Shown: positions 26,121 to 33,470 of the stretch, piece after piece | Layout of the letters: each line of letters starts with the position of its first letter | Position numbering within the stretch: the stretch's first letter is position 1 | Origin: Halobacteriovoraceae bacterium | Lineage (GTDB): Bacteria > Bdellovibrionota > Bacteriovoracia > Bacteriovoracales > Bacteriovoracaceae | Assembly (NCBI GenBank): GCA_002713145.1 | Contig: PAVS01000001.1 | Span: 402,021 to 466,020, forward strand | Length of the DNA: 64,000 nt | Direction of reading: 5' to 3' | Notes under the pieces: model-generated | Database searches by the model: none | What the model saw: the letters and a program-made list of their open reading frames with translations, nothing else | Told to the model about the DNA's origin: nothing | Position numbers and translations under genes: made by a program

Positions 26121-27812
26121 ATGGAAAGAATACCTACGACAAAAAAAGAACATCGAAACTTTATAGAGAATATTGTCGCTCAGGATCTTGAAGCAGGAAA
26201 ACATGATGGTTGGATTGTGACAAGGTTTCCACCTGAGCCAAATGGTTATTTGCATATTGGTCATGCTAAGGCGATTTGTTTAAGTCATGGTCTCGCTTGG
26301 AATAATGCTCCAAAGTCTAGATTTCATTTAAGATTCGATGATACAAATCCAGAAAAAGAAGAAACTGAATATGTTGAAGCTATCAAGCAAGATATCAAAT
26401 GGCTTGGAGCTGACTGGAAAGAGAATCTATTCTTTGCCTCTGATTATTTTGATAAACTGTTCGCTTTTGCGGTTGAACTCATCAAGAAAGGTCTAGCCTA
26501 CGTTGATGATGAAGATGGAGAAACGATAGCTCAAAAAAGAGGAAGCTTCGAGAAGCCAGGCGAAAATTCACCCTTTAGAGATCGCTCAGTTGAAGAGAAC
26601 CTGAAACTTTTTCAAGAAATGAAAGATGGAAAGTATGGCGATGGAGAAAAAGTTCTTCGAGCTAAAATTGATATGGCTTCAAATTTCATGTGTATGCGGG
26701 ATCCATTATTATATCGAATCAGACATGTGGAACACCATCGCACAGGAAAAGAGTGGTGTATCTATCCTCTCTATGATTTCACACATGGTTTAAGTGACGC
26801 GATTGAAGGGATTACTCATTCGTTATGTTCATTAGAATTTCAAGATAATAGAAGACTCTATGACTGGTTCATTGAAAATGTTTCAGCACCTAGTCGCCCT
26901 CATCAATATGAATTCGCGAGACTTAATTTAGATTACACAGTCATGAGTAAAAGAAAATTTATTCAACTTGTTGAAGAGAAGCATGTGGACGGTTGGGATG
27001 ATCCACGAATGGCCACCATCTCAGGTATGCGCAGGAGAGGTTATCCCGCAGCAGCGATCAGAAACTTCATGGAGCAAATTGGAGTTGGAAAAGAGAATAC
27101 GACTATTGAACTCTCAATCCTTGAAGCAAATGTAAGAGATGAACTGAATCGAACCACCAAAAGGTGCCTAGGTGTACTGGACCCAATTAAAGTAACGATC
27201 ACTAATTGGGAAAAAGATGATCATATTATAGAGGCTCCTTTTCATCCTCAAGACGAGAGTTTTGGGAGCCGTCAAATTACTTTTGGAAGAGAGCTCTATA
27301 TTGATGCAAGTGATTTTATGGAAGATCCTCCAAGTCCTAAAAAATGGTTTCGTTTGGGTCCAGGTCGTTCTGTCAGGCTTCGTTATGGTTATGTCATTAC
27401 CTGTGATGAATTCGTTAAAGATGACTCTGGCAAAGTGGTGGAGCTTAAATGTCGGTATTATGAGGATTCATTTGGTGGAAAGCAACCAGCTGATCTTGAG
27501 AAAAAGGTAAAAGGAATTATTCATTGGGTGAACGCGAAAGAAGCCGTGGATGTAGAAGTTAGACTCTACGATAGACTTTTTAAACATCCAAACCCAGCGA
27601 GTGTAGATAATTTTTTAAATGAAATAAATCCAGAATCATTGCAAATTATAAGGGCTAAGGTGGAGCCTTATTTGTCTCAGGCCAACCCTGGTGAGCAGTT
27701 CCAATTCGAGAGAATGGGTTATTTTACCGTTGATACCAAGTACTCAAAGCTAAATGTGCCCGTATTTAATCGGACAGTAGAACTAAGAGATACTTGGAGT
27801 AAAAATGTCTGA
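26121..27812 (+). CDS. glnS: Glutaminyl-tRNA synthetase
   Basis: 563 residues. Class I synthetase with HIGH box PNGYLHIGHAKAI near 42-54 and KMSKS equivalent VMSKRK near 271-276; the proximal and distal beta-barrels of the anticodon-binding domain fill the C-terminal 210 residues (for example KKWFRLGPGRSVRLRYGYVI near 398-417). Starts on the base after the gltX stop and overlaps the response-regulator gene by 8 bp. Confidence 0.97.
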   Translation: MERIPTTKKEHRNFIENIVAQDLEAGKHDGWIVTRFPPEPNGYLHIGHAKAICLSHGLAWNNAPKSRFHLRFDDTNPEKEETEYVEAIKQDIKWLGADWKENLFFASDYFDKLFAFAVELIKKGLAYVDDEDGETIAQKRGSFEKPGENSPFRDRSVEENLKLFQEMKDGKYGDGEKVLRAKIDMASNFMCMRDPLLYRIRHVEHHRTGKEWCIYPLYDFTHGLSDAIEGITHSLCSLEFQDNRRLYDWFIENVSAPSRPHQYEFARLNLDYTVMSKRKFIQLVEEKHVDGWDDPRMATISGMRRRGYPAAAIRNFMEQIGVGKENTTIELSILEANVRDELNRTTKRCLGVLDPIKVTITNWEKDDHIIEAPFHPQDESFGSRQITFGRELYIDASDFMEDPPSPKKWFRLGPGRSVRLRYGYVITCDEFVKDDSGKVVELKCRYYEDSFGGKQPADLEKKVKGIIHWVNAKEAVDVEVRLYDRLFKHPNPASVDNFLNEINPESLQIIRAKVEPYLSQANPGEQFQFERMGYFTVDTKYSKLNVPVFNRTVELRDTWSKNV

Positions 27813-28341
27813 TGAAACAATTGTATTTAGTATAGAGAGAATTAACCTCGAAGGAACTATCGTGAGCTCTCTTCAAAACTTTCTCGTTATTGAGGATGAG
27901 GGGGGAATTCTAGAACTTATTGAGGGATTTCTAGAGATCATTGGTTTCAAAGGAAAAATTCACAAGGCTCAAAATCTTGATGAAGCCAAAAAGTTTTTAA
28001 AATATGAAAAAGTTGATTTCATCATTTCAGATTGGAATCTTCCAGATGGAGAGGGAATCTCATTATTAAAAGCCATTAGAAAGTCTAAAAGATACTTTGA
28101 AATTCCTTTTTTGATGGTCACAGGAGATGATTCTGTGGATTCGATGATATTATCATCACAGTACGGAAGCTCTGACTATTTAGTTAAGCCGTTCACATTA
28201 AATGACTTCAAACATAAATTGGCTGAAGCATGGAGAACTCACACTATTCCGACCCAAGAGAAAATCTATGAGCTCGAGCAAAAGATAGTTGAACTGCTTG
28301 AGGAAAATGAAAGCTTAAAAGAGCAGTTGGCTAAAAAGTAA
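27805..28341 (+). CDS. Single-domain response regulator with C-terminal coiled coil
   Basis: 178 residues. Receiver domain about 24-145: FLVIEDEG with acidic pair near 27-31, phosphoacceptor Asp in IISDWNLPDGEG near 74, MVTGDD near 106 (Thr), Lys in LVKPFTL near 128. The tail (about 155-178, EKIYELEQKIVELLEENESL) is a coiled coil, not a DNA-binding domain, so the output is likely protein-protein interaction. It begins 8 bp inside glnS, so translation is coupled to the synthetase. No sensor kinase is in the window. Confidence 0.88.
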   Translation: MSDETIVFSIERINLEGTIVSSLQNFLVIEDEGGILELIEGFLEIIGFKGKIHKAQNLDEAKKFLKYEKVDFIISDWNLPDGEGISLLKAIRKSKRYFEIPFLMVTGDDSVDSMILSSQYGSSDYLVKPFTLNDFKHKLAEAWRTHTIPTQEKIYELEQKIVELLEENESLKEQLAKK

Positions 28342-28342
28342 T

Positions 28343-28372
28343 AAAAAAACCCCTCTTTCGAGGGGCTTTTTG
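28343..28372. terminator. Bidirectional intrinsic terminator
   Basis: CCCCTC at 28350-28355 pairs with GAGGGG at 28360-28365 around TTTC, flanked by A7 and T5 runs. Ends the gltX-glnS operon on the plus strand and the metallopeptidase gene on the minus strand. Confidence 0.88.
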
Positions 28373-28394
28373 TATGAGAAAATTATTACAGTGA

Positions 28395-29273
28395 TTATAA
28401 AGCTTCAGGCTTGAACCAGCAAAGTGGTCTATTCCCTAGAGATTCACCATCCGCTCTATTACAGCTTCCAGCCATAACGTCTTCTTGATCCACATCTACC
28501 ATTTCTGAAAGACCACAAAGAGCCCCGTTATAGTAAGTATCTAGACGACACTGAGTTGCAGGGTGGTTGTGATTATGTCTTGAAACTTCATTAGAATCTG
28601 GAGTTTCAAAATCTGGTTCAGTTGATTGATTTCTTAGAGCTTGAAAAAGTTTAGCAGTGCTAAGTCCAGCCATGGCACCTCTTTGACAAATGAGTCTGTC
28701 TTCAACATCAGAGAATTGTGCATTACAATTATTAACAACAACTTCTGGAACAGTCATTGTCGCTAGCATTGCTGCATGATCTTCACCTCTCCATGATTTT
28801 CTTAAACATTTAAGAGTCGCCCAGTAGTCTGCTTGTCCCTCATTTGTTGCCCATCTAGGAGTTCCCATCCAAGAAGTTTTCTTAGGTGCTCCACCAATAT
28901 GATGACCAATTTCGTGACATACAACTAATTCAAATCCATCAGATGTAATAGTCTCGTGTCTTGCAAGACCACCAAACATATGGATAAACCATGTGTCACC
29001 AGTTTGACTCGCATAAGCATTTACTGTTCCGTCATCCCAATTACGGTTAACTTCTAAAGTTTTCCCTTCCGCAGCAACAATCGGCTCGTAAATTTTCATT
29101 ACTTTATCGATAGATGCATTGAATTGTGCTTCGTCGATTGTGCTGACACTCTTTGCATTTGTTCCGATCCAAAGATTATTGTCTTCAACAATTCCTTTAG
29201 TTCCGTCTACTGTACATGCAAAAGAAGCCGTCGTGGCTAACATTGTTGTGGTTAATAGTACCTTTCTTAACAT
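28395..29273 (-). CDS. Secreted zinc metallopeptidase-like protein (HExxH)
   Basis: 292 residues from the ATG at 29273, which has GGAGGATATT immediately upstream; a start at 29285 lacks a site. Signal peptide MLRKVLLTTTMLATTASFA with cleavage after ASFA. The zinc motif CHEIGHHIGG lies near 138-147, and an ATNEGQADYWATLKC segment near 160-174 could give the third ligand (Glu) as in gluzincins. Ten or so cysteines, so it is disulfide-bonded. I cannot place it in a named peptidase family. For a predator, an exported protease fits prey digestion, but that is inference. Confidence 0.75.
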   Translation of the reverse strand: MLRKVLLTTTMLATTASFACTVDGTKGIVEDNNLWIGTNAKSVSTIDEAQFNASIDKVMKIYEPIVAAEGKTLEVNRNWDDGTVNAYASQTGDTWFIHMFGGLARHETITSDGFELVVCHEIGHHIGGAPKKTSWMGTPRWATNEGQADYWATLKCLRKSWRGEDHAAMLATMTVPEVVVNNCNAQFSDVEDRLICQRGAMAGLSTAKLFQALRNQSTEPDFETPDSNEVSRHNHNHPATQCRLDTYYNGALCGLSEMVDVDQEDVMAGSCNRADGESLGNRPLCWFKPEAL

Positions 29274-29330
29274 AATATCCTCCATGATAATTTTTTTTGG
29301 TGCCTATCTTTTTTATTCCGTTAAATTTTG

Positions 29331-29343
29331 ATCAGGTCCTGAT
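29331..29343. promoter_or_regulatory. Perfect 13-bp palindrome upstream of the metallopeptidase gene
   Basis: ATCAGG-T-CCTGAT, 58 bp upstream of the metallopeptidase ATG on the minus strand and 105 bp upstream of the divergent YqfO-like ATG. Possible operator in the shared divergent region. Confidence 0.35.
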
Positions 29344-29447
29344 GATATTTTTCCCTAGTTGAGAAAAAGCTGTCTAGTATTTTGCAGTTATGTAAGTTAA
29401 TGTTTGTTAGCCCTTTGTTAACCGATACCTACGCTCGGAGATCAACT

Positions 29448-29768
29448 ATGTTTAAATTGATATTCTATGTTCCTGAAGATAGCTCTGAGGAAGTTAAGTC
29501 CGCGGTTTTTAAAACGGGTGCAGGGACTCTTGGGCATTATTCACATTGCAGTTGGCAGACTTTGGGCGTTGGTCAATTCAAGCCGCTTGAAGGTGCAAGT
29601 CCAACTTTGGGAGAGGTTAATACCTTAGAAAAAGTACCTGAGCTTAGAGTTGAGGTATTATGCACCAAAAGCCAAGTCAAACCTGCGATATCAGCTTTGA
29701 AGCAGGCTCATCCCTATGAAGAAGTGGCTTTTGAAGTTGTAAGTGTTTTGAATCACGAATTTGAGTAG
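29448..29768 (+). CDS. YqfO/NIF3-insert-like domain protein
   Basis: 106 residues from the ATG at 29448, which has CGGAGAT 8 bp upstream; an earlier start at 29382 adds 22 unlike residues. The whole protein matches the PII/CutA-like domain found as an insert or tail of NIF3/YqfO proteins: KLIFYVPEDSSEEVKSAVF near 3-21, GAGTLGHYSHCSWQTLGVGQF near 25-45 and the ending LKQAHPYEEVAFEVV near 86-100. Stand-alone copies exist in many bacteria and are of unknown function. Confidence 0.8.
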   Translation: MFKLIFYVPEDSSEEVKSAVFKTGAGTLGHYSHCSWQTLGVGQFKPLEGASPTLGEVNTLEKVPELRVEVLCTKSQVKPAISALKQAHPYEEVAFEVVSVLNHEFE

Positions 29769-29790
29769 TATCTGACTAAAGAACTTTCTC

Positions 29791-29820
29791 AATCCTTCCG
29801 AATAGATAGCCGAAAGGATT
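29791..29820 (+). promoter_or_regulatory. Hairpin burying the ribosome-binding site of the cupredoxin gene
   Basis: AATCCTT at 29791-29797 is complementary to AAGGATT at 29814-29820 (7 bp, 16-nt loop). The right arm contains the Shine-Dalgarno AAAGGA used by the GTG start at 29825. See also the related elements at 31436 and 46041. Confidence 0.45.
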
Positions 29821-29824
29821 TATT

Positions 29825-30265
29825 GTGAAAGGATTATACTTATTAATTTTTCTTAGTTTTCAAGCCGTTGCGATAGACTTCGATGAAAAATACTATGAAC
29901 AGCCTGTTCGTGAAGTCTCAGTCATTGTCACCGAGACAGGTTTTTTTCCCGATCAAATGATGGCCTTTGAAGGGGAAAAATTAAAATTTTTTATCACCTC
30001 TACCTCAAAAAAATCTCAATGTATGGTGCTTCAAAAGCATGAGTTTTTTGTTGCCGCAGAAAGAGGGGTAATTAATCAAGCTGATGTCACTGTGGATAGA
30101 CCTGGTAAATTTAAATTCTATTGCCCTTCTTTTGGGCATGAAGGTTGGTTAACTGTATTTAAAAAAGGCAAGGCTAGTGATGAAATTCGAAAACCAGCTA
30201 GCGTAGATGATGATAAACCTAAATATTGGATCCCGAGAGATTACGATGGAGCGGAAAGTAGATGA
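29825..30265 (+). CDS. Exported cupredoxin-like protein
   Basis: 146 residues from a GTG start; AAAGGATT lies just upstream. Signal peptide to about residue 16 (FLSFQAVA). The mature part has beta strands and a copper-site pattern: KHEFFV near 74-79 with a His, and YCPSFGHEGWLTV near 99-111 with Cys and His in the C-x(4)-H spacing of cupredoxins, W in place of the usual axial Met. Overlaps the CpaF-like gene by 4 bp (ATGA). Function in electron transfer or copper binding is inferred. Confidence 0.65.
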   Translation: MKGLYLLIFLSFQAVAIDFDEKYYEQPVREVSVIVTETGFFPDQMMAFEGEKLKFFITSTSKKSQCMVLQKHEFFVAAERGVINQADVTVDRPGKFKFYCPSFGHEGWLTVFKKGKASDEIRKPASVDDDKPKYWIPRDYDGAESR

Positions 30266-31407
30266 GTGAATTTTTACGTGACTTATTAGACTCCCAACTC
30301 TCACCAATTAAGGATTTATTAGATGATCCAGATGTATCTGAGATTATGATCAATGGTCACTCCGAAATCTTTATTGAGCGAGGAGGATTGATTCTTCCAG
30401 TTCCTAATAAATTTCAAGATGAGATGACTTTGAGAGCTGCCATGATTGCGATTGCAAGATCTGTTAAGAGAAATCTTGATGAAGATCATCCAAGATTGGA
30501 TGCTAGACTTCAGGATGGATCCAGAGTTGCAGTTGTCTTAGATGGTCCTTCAAGAAATGGAACAATCTGTGCCATTAGAAAATTTAAAAAAGAGAAGCTT
30601 CGCCTTACTGATCTTGTAAAGTTTAATTCAATCTCTTCAGATGCTGCAAGGTTTTTAGATCGTTGTATGTATATTGGAGTGAACACTCTTGTTAGTGGGG
30701 GAACTGGATCAGGTAAAACAACTATGCTTAATATTTTAGGTTCTAAAATGCCTGATACGCAAAGACTTTTAGTCATTGAAGACTCAGCTGAGCTACAAAT
30801 TAAAGCGAATCACGTCGTTCAACTCGAAGCTCAAAAAGCAGACCCGAGCGAAGGAAAAATAGAAGTGACCATTCGTGAATTGATGGAATCGGCTCTAAGG
30901 CTCAGACCTGATAGGATTATTGTCGGAGAGGTAAGAGGGCCTGAGGCGCTGGATCTTCTCAATGCTATGGGGACTGGACATGATGGTTCGATGGGAACTG
31001 TTCACTCAAACTCGCCCTTAGATGCCTGTACCCGTATGGAAACATTATGTTTAATGGGAGAGACTAAAATCCCACCTGATGCAATTAGAAAAATGATTGG
31101 TTCTACTATTCAGCTTATTGTTCAATGTAGTAGGTACCATGATGGGGGAAGAAGAACCTCGCATATTTCCGAAGTTCTCGGAGTTGATGAGCATGGCCGC
31201 TATATCGTAAAAGACATTTTTCGTTGGGTACAAAAAGGTCGTGATCCAGAGACGAAAAAAATTATCGGAGAGATGGTACCTTGTGGATATGTTCCCACCT
31301 TCTATCCTCAGTTTGTCACCAATAGACTTGATATTAAAAAATCTATGTTTAAGCCGCCTGAATGGGCAGTTCCTCATCTTTTAGCTGAGAGAAAGAAAGT
31401 AGCTTAA
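30262..31407 (+). CDS. CpaF/TadA-type secretion ATPase
   Basis: 381-residue hexameric traffic ATPase of the VirB11/CpaF family. N-terminal domain VSEIMINGHSEIFIERGG near 26-43, Walker A SGGTGSGKTTMLN near 144-156, Asp box IEDSAELQI near 172-180, Walker B DRIIVGEVRGPEALDLL near 217-233, His box GTVHSNSP near 247-254. Longer genes of this type carry an FHA or N-terminal extension; here it is absent. No CpaB/RcpA, TadB/C or flp pilin gene is next to it. It overlaps the cupredoxin gene. It may power the pilin-like proteins encoded 8-12 kb downstream; that is an inference. Confidence 0.88.
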   Translation: MSEFLRDLLDSQLSPIKDLLDDPDVSEIMINGHSEIFIERGGLILPVPNKFQDEMTLRAAMIAIARSVKRNLDEDHPRLDARLQDGSRVAVVLDGPSRNGTICAIRKFKKEKLRLTDLVKFNSISSDAARFLDRCMYIGVNTLVSGGTGSGKTTMLNILGSKMPDTQRLLVIEDSAELQIKANHVVQLEAQKADPSEGKIEVTIRELMESALRLRPDRIIVGEVRGPEALDLLNAMGTGHDGSMGTVHSNSPLDACTRMETLCLMGETKIPPDAIRKMIGSTIQLIVQCSRYHDGGRRTSHISEVLGVDEHGRYIVKDIFRWVQKGRDPETKKIIGEMVPCGYVPTFYPQFVTNRLDIKKSMFKPPEWAVPHLLAERKKVA

Positions 31408-31435
31408 AATCTATTTACAGCAACTGTGTTTTAAA

Positions 31436-31508
31436 GTGACGCAATAAGGCTATTCAAAATCTGGCTCCTTATTTAATATGTTGGCAAACAATCAATAAGG
31501 AGCGTCAC
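31436..31508 (+). promoter_or_regulatory. Structured leader before enolase with competing hairpins
   Basis: GCTCCTTATT at 31464-31473 is perfectly complementary to AATAAGGAGC at 31494-31503, which contains the enolase ribosome-binding site. The same left arm can also pair with CAATAAGG at 31442-31449. GTGACGC at 31436-31442 is the complement of GCGTCAC at 31502-31508. Three repeats therefore compete for two partners. A TAATAT box at 31474-31479 sits in the loop of the first hairpin, so a DNA-operator reading is also possible. Confidence 0.5.
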
Positions 31509-31509
31509 C

Positions 31510-32796
31510 ATGTCTAAGATAACTCGCATTCAGGCCCGTCAAATTCTTGATTCTCGGGGAAACCCAACTGTGGAAGTCGATCTTTACACAGAAACTGGTG
31601 CCATGGGGCGAGCCTCTGTACCTTCAGGAGCATCGACGGGATCTCGTGAAGCTTTAGAGTTACGCGACGGTGATAAAGATTATTTTCTTGGCAAATCTGT
31701 TCGTAAAGCGATAGCGAACATCAATGATAAGATTGCTCCAGGTGTTGTAGGAATGGAAGTTAGTGAGCTTCGTGCCATCGATCAAAAAATGCTTGATATG
31801 GATGGAACTGATTTCAAGAATAATCTAGGGGCAAATGCCATGCTAGCAGTATCAATGGCAAGCTGTCGCGCGGGAGCAATAGAAGCTAGTAAGTCCCTGT
31901 ATAAATACCTAAGAGAGAATTTAAAAAGTCCTAATGCCGTAGGATATTTACGTCATCCGGCGCCTCTTATGAATATTGTCAATGGAGGAGAGCACGCTTC
32001 AAATAATCTTGATATTCAAGAATTTATGATTGTCCCTCATCTGAAAAAATCTTTTTCTGAAAATCTACGTGCTGGAGTTGAAGTCTTTCATCACCTAAAA
32101 AAAGTTTTATCCGCAAAAGGATACTCAACTAATGTAGGAGATGAGGGGGGATTTGCACCTGATCTTCAATCAAATGAAGAATGTTTTGAATGTATAAAAG
32201 AGGCGATTGAAAATGCGGGGTATAAATTTGGAGATGAGATTTCAATCTCTCTAGATTGTGCTGCCTCTGAGTTTTATAATAAAGACTCTGGTATGTATCG
32301 TATGAATGGTGAGGACTATACAACGGATCAGTTGATTACATATTATGAAAACTTGGTTGATACATTACCTATTTATTCAATTGAAGATGGACTTGATGAA
32401 AGTGATCATAGCGGTTGGACTGAGATGACGAAAAGACTTGGAAAGAAAACGGTTCTTGTGGGGGATGATCTTTTTGTGACAAACGCTAGAATTTTTAAAA
32501 CAGGAATTGAAAACGGTGAGGCCAATGCGATCTTAGTTAAGATCAATCAAATTGGAACGATATCAGAGACATTTGATACTTTATCTTTAGCTTATGATTC
32601 TAATTATAAGGCGATCATTTCACATCGATCAGGTGAGACAGCAGATGATTTTATTGCTGACTTAGCTGTTGCTACTGGTGCTGGACATATAAAAACCGGC
32701 TCTGCATCTAGGTCTGATCGAATTGAAAAGTACAACCAACTGCTTAGAATTGAAGAGGAAATGGCAGAAAATGCTCAGTTCGACCCTATAAAGTAG
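31510..32796 (+). CDS. eno: Enolase
   Basis: Converts 2-phosphoglycerate to phosphoenolpyruvate. 428 residues. N-terminal RQILDSRGNPTVEVDL near 9-24, GASTG-type GRASVPSGASTGSREALELRDGD near 32-54, metal ligands in SLDCAASEF near 245-253, SIEDGLDESD near 287-296 and GDDLFVTN near 315-322, and catalytic Lys in LVKINQIGT plus SHRSGETAD near 369-377. SD AATAAGGAG; the leader is unusual (see the entry at 31436). Confidence 0.98.
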   Translation: MSKITRIQARQILDSRGNPTVEVDLYTETGAMGRASVPSGASTGSREALELRDGDKDYFLGKSVRKAIANINDKIAPGVVGMEVSELRAIDQKMLDMDGTDFKNNLGANAMLAVSMASCRAGAIEASKSLYKYLRENLKSPNAVGYLRHPAPLMNIVNGGEHASNNLDIQEFMIVPHLKKSFSENLRAGVEVFHHLKKVLSAKGYSTNVGDEGGFAPDLQSNEECFECIKEAIENAGYKFGDEISISLDCAASEFYNKDSGMYRMNGEDYTTDQLITYYENLVDTLPIYSIEDGLDESDHSGWTEMTKRLGKKTVLVGDDLFVTNARIFKTGIENGEANAILVKINQIGTISETFDTLSLAYDSNYKAIISHRSGETADDFIADLAVATGAGHIKTGSASRSDRIEKYNQLLRIEEEMAENAQFDPIK

Positions 32797-32826
32797 TTGC
32801 AGTTAGTTCCCAAGACGTTCTACAAT
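32797..32826 (+). promoter_or_regulatory. Sigma70-type promoter after enolase
   Basis: -35 TTGCAG at 32797-32802, directly after the enolase stop, 18-bp spacer, -10 TACAAT at 32821-32826, 38 bp before the next ATG. Confidence 0.5.
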
Positions 32827-32863
32827 AAGAGAGAAGATACCCTCGAAGGAGTGAGGTGCACCT

Positions 32864-33463
32864 ATGACACGACTATTTGTTGCCTTAAATTTCTCAAACT
32901 CAGGACTTCTTTCCAGAAAAATTACCGGTTTTAGGAAACGTTTTGATCCTAATTTTAATAAATACTCATTTCCCCATATGGCGATGCTGGCACCCTTTGA
33001 AGTTGAGGATCGCTCAGCCGCTGAAGATCTAGTTGAAACTTTAAAAGAAGAAATGGAAACATTCTTTTTTGGAGTTCCAACCACACCAAAACTATGTTTT
33101 CAAGGGCTTGGTGTTTATGATCATAAAAGAAAACATATTTTACACTTGAAGCCCCAGTACGATGCTGATCTTCGTTATTGCTCAGAGATCGTGCAGGACA
33201 TTTGTATGTCTTGTATTCCTAGAAAAATTCACTACAAACCTAACAAAGAACAGTTTTTACCTTTAGGCTACTTTTCAAATTTGAATGATCTGCACGAAGT
33301 CATGGCCCACGCCCAAATAGAATTTAAAAATAATAGCTTTCTTCCTATTGATTCAATTTCAGTTTACGAAAACAATATGGGAATTTGGTTTGAAAGGGAT
33401 ACGTTAATCTCGTTTGAGGAAAATGAGTCCACATTTTTACAATTAAATCATCCCTCAATATAA
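32864..33463 (+). CDS. 2H-phosphoesterase-fold-like protein, degenerate motifs
   Basis: 199 residues. The opening MTRLFVALNFS, the FPHMAMLAPF strand near 36-45 and the overall two-repeat layout resemble RNA 2',3'-cyclic phosphodiesterases (LigT/ThpR family). In that family each repeat has an H-x-[ST]-x motif. Here the first is HMAM and the second equivalent region (QFLPLGYFSN near 129-138) has no His. So if the fold is right the active site is probably lost or altered. SD AAGGAGTGAGG upstream. 33471 gene starts 7 bp after its end. Confidence in the fold is low. Confidence 0.4.
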   Translation: MTRLFVALNFSNSGLLSRKITGFRKRFDPNFNKYSFPHMAMLAPFEVEDRSAAEDLVETLKEEMETFFFGVPTTPKLCFQGLGVYDHKRKHILHLKPQYDADLRYCSEIVQDICMSCIPRKIHYKPNKEQFLPLGYFSNLNDLHEVMAHAQIEFKNNSFLPIDSISVYENNMGIWFERDTLISFEENESTFLQLNHPSI

Positions 33464-33470
33464 TAGAATC

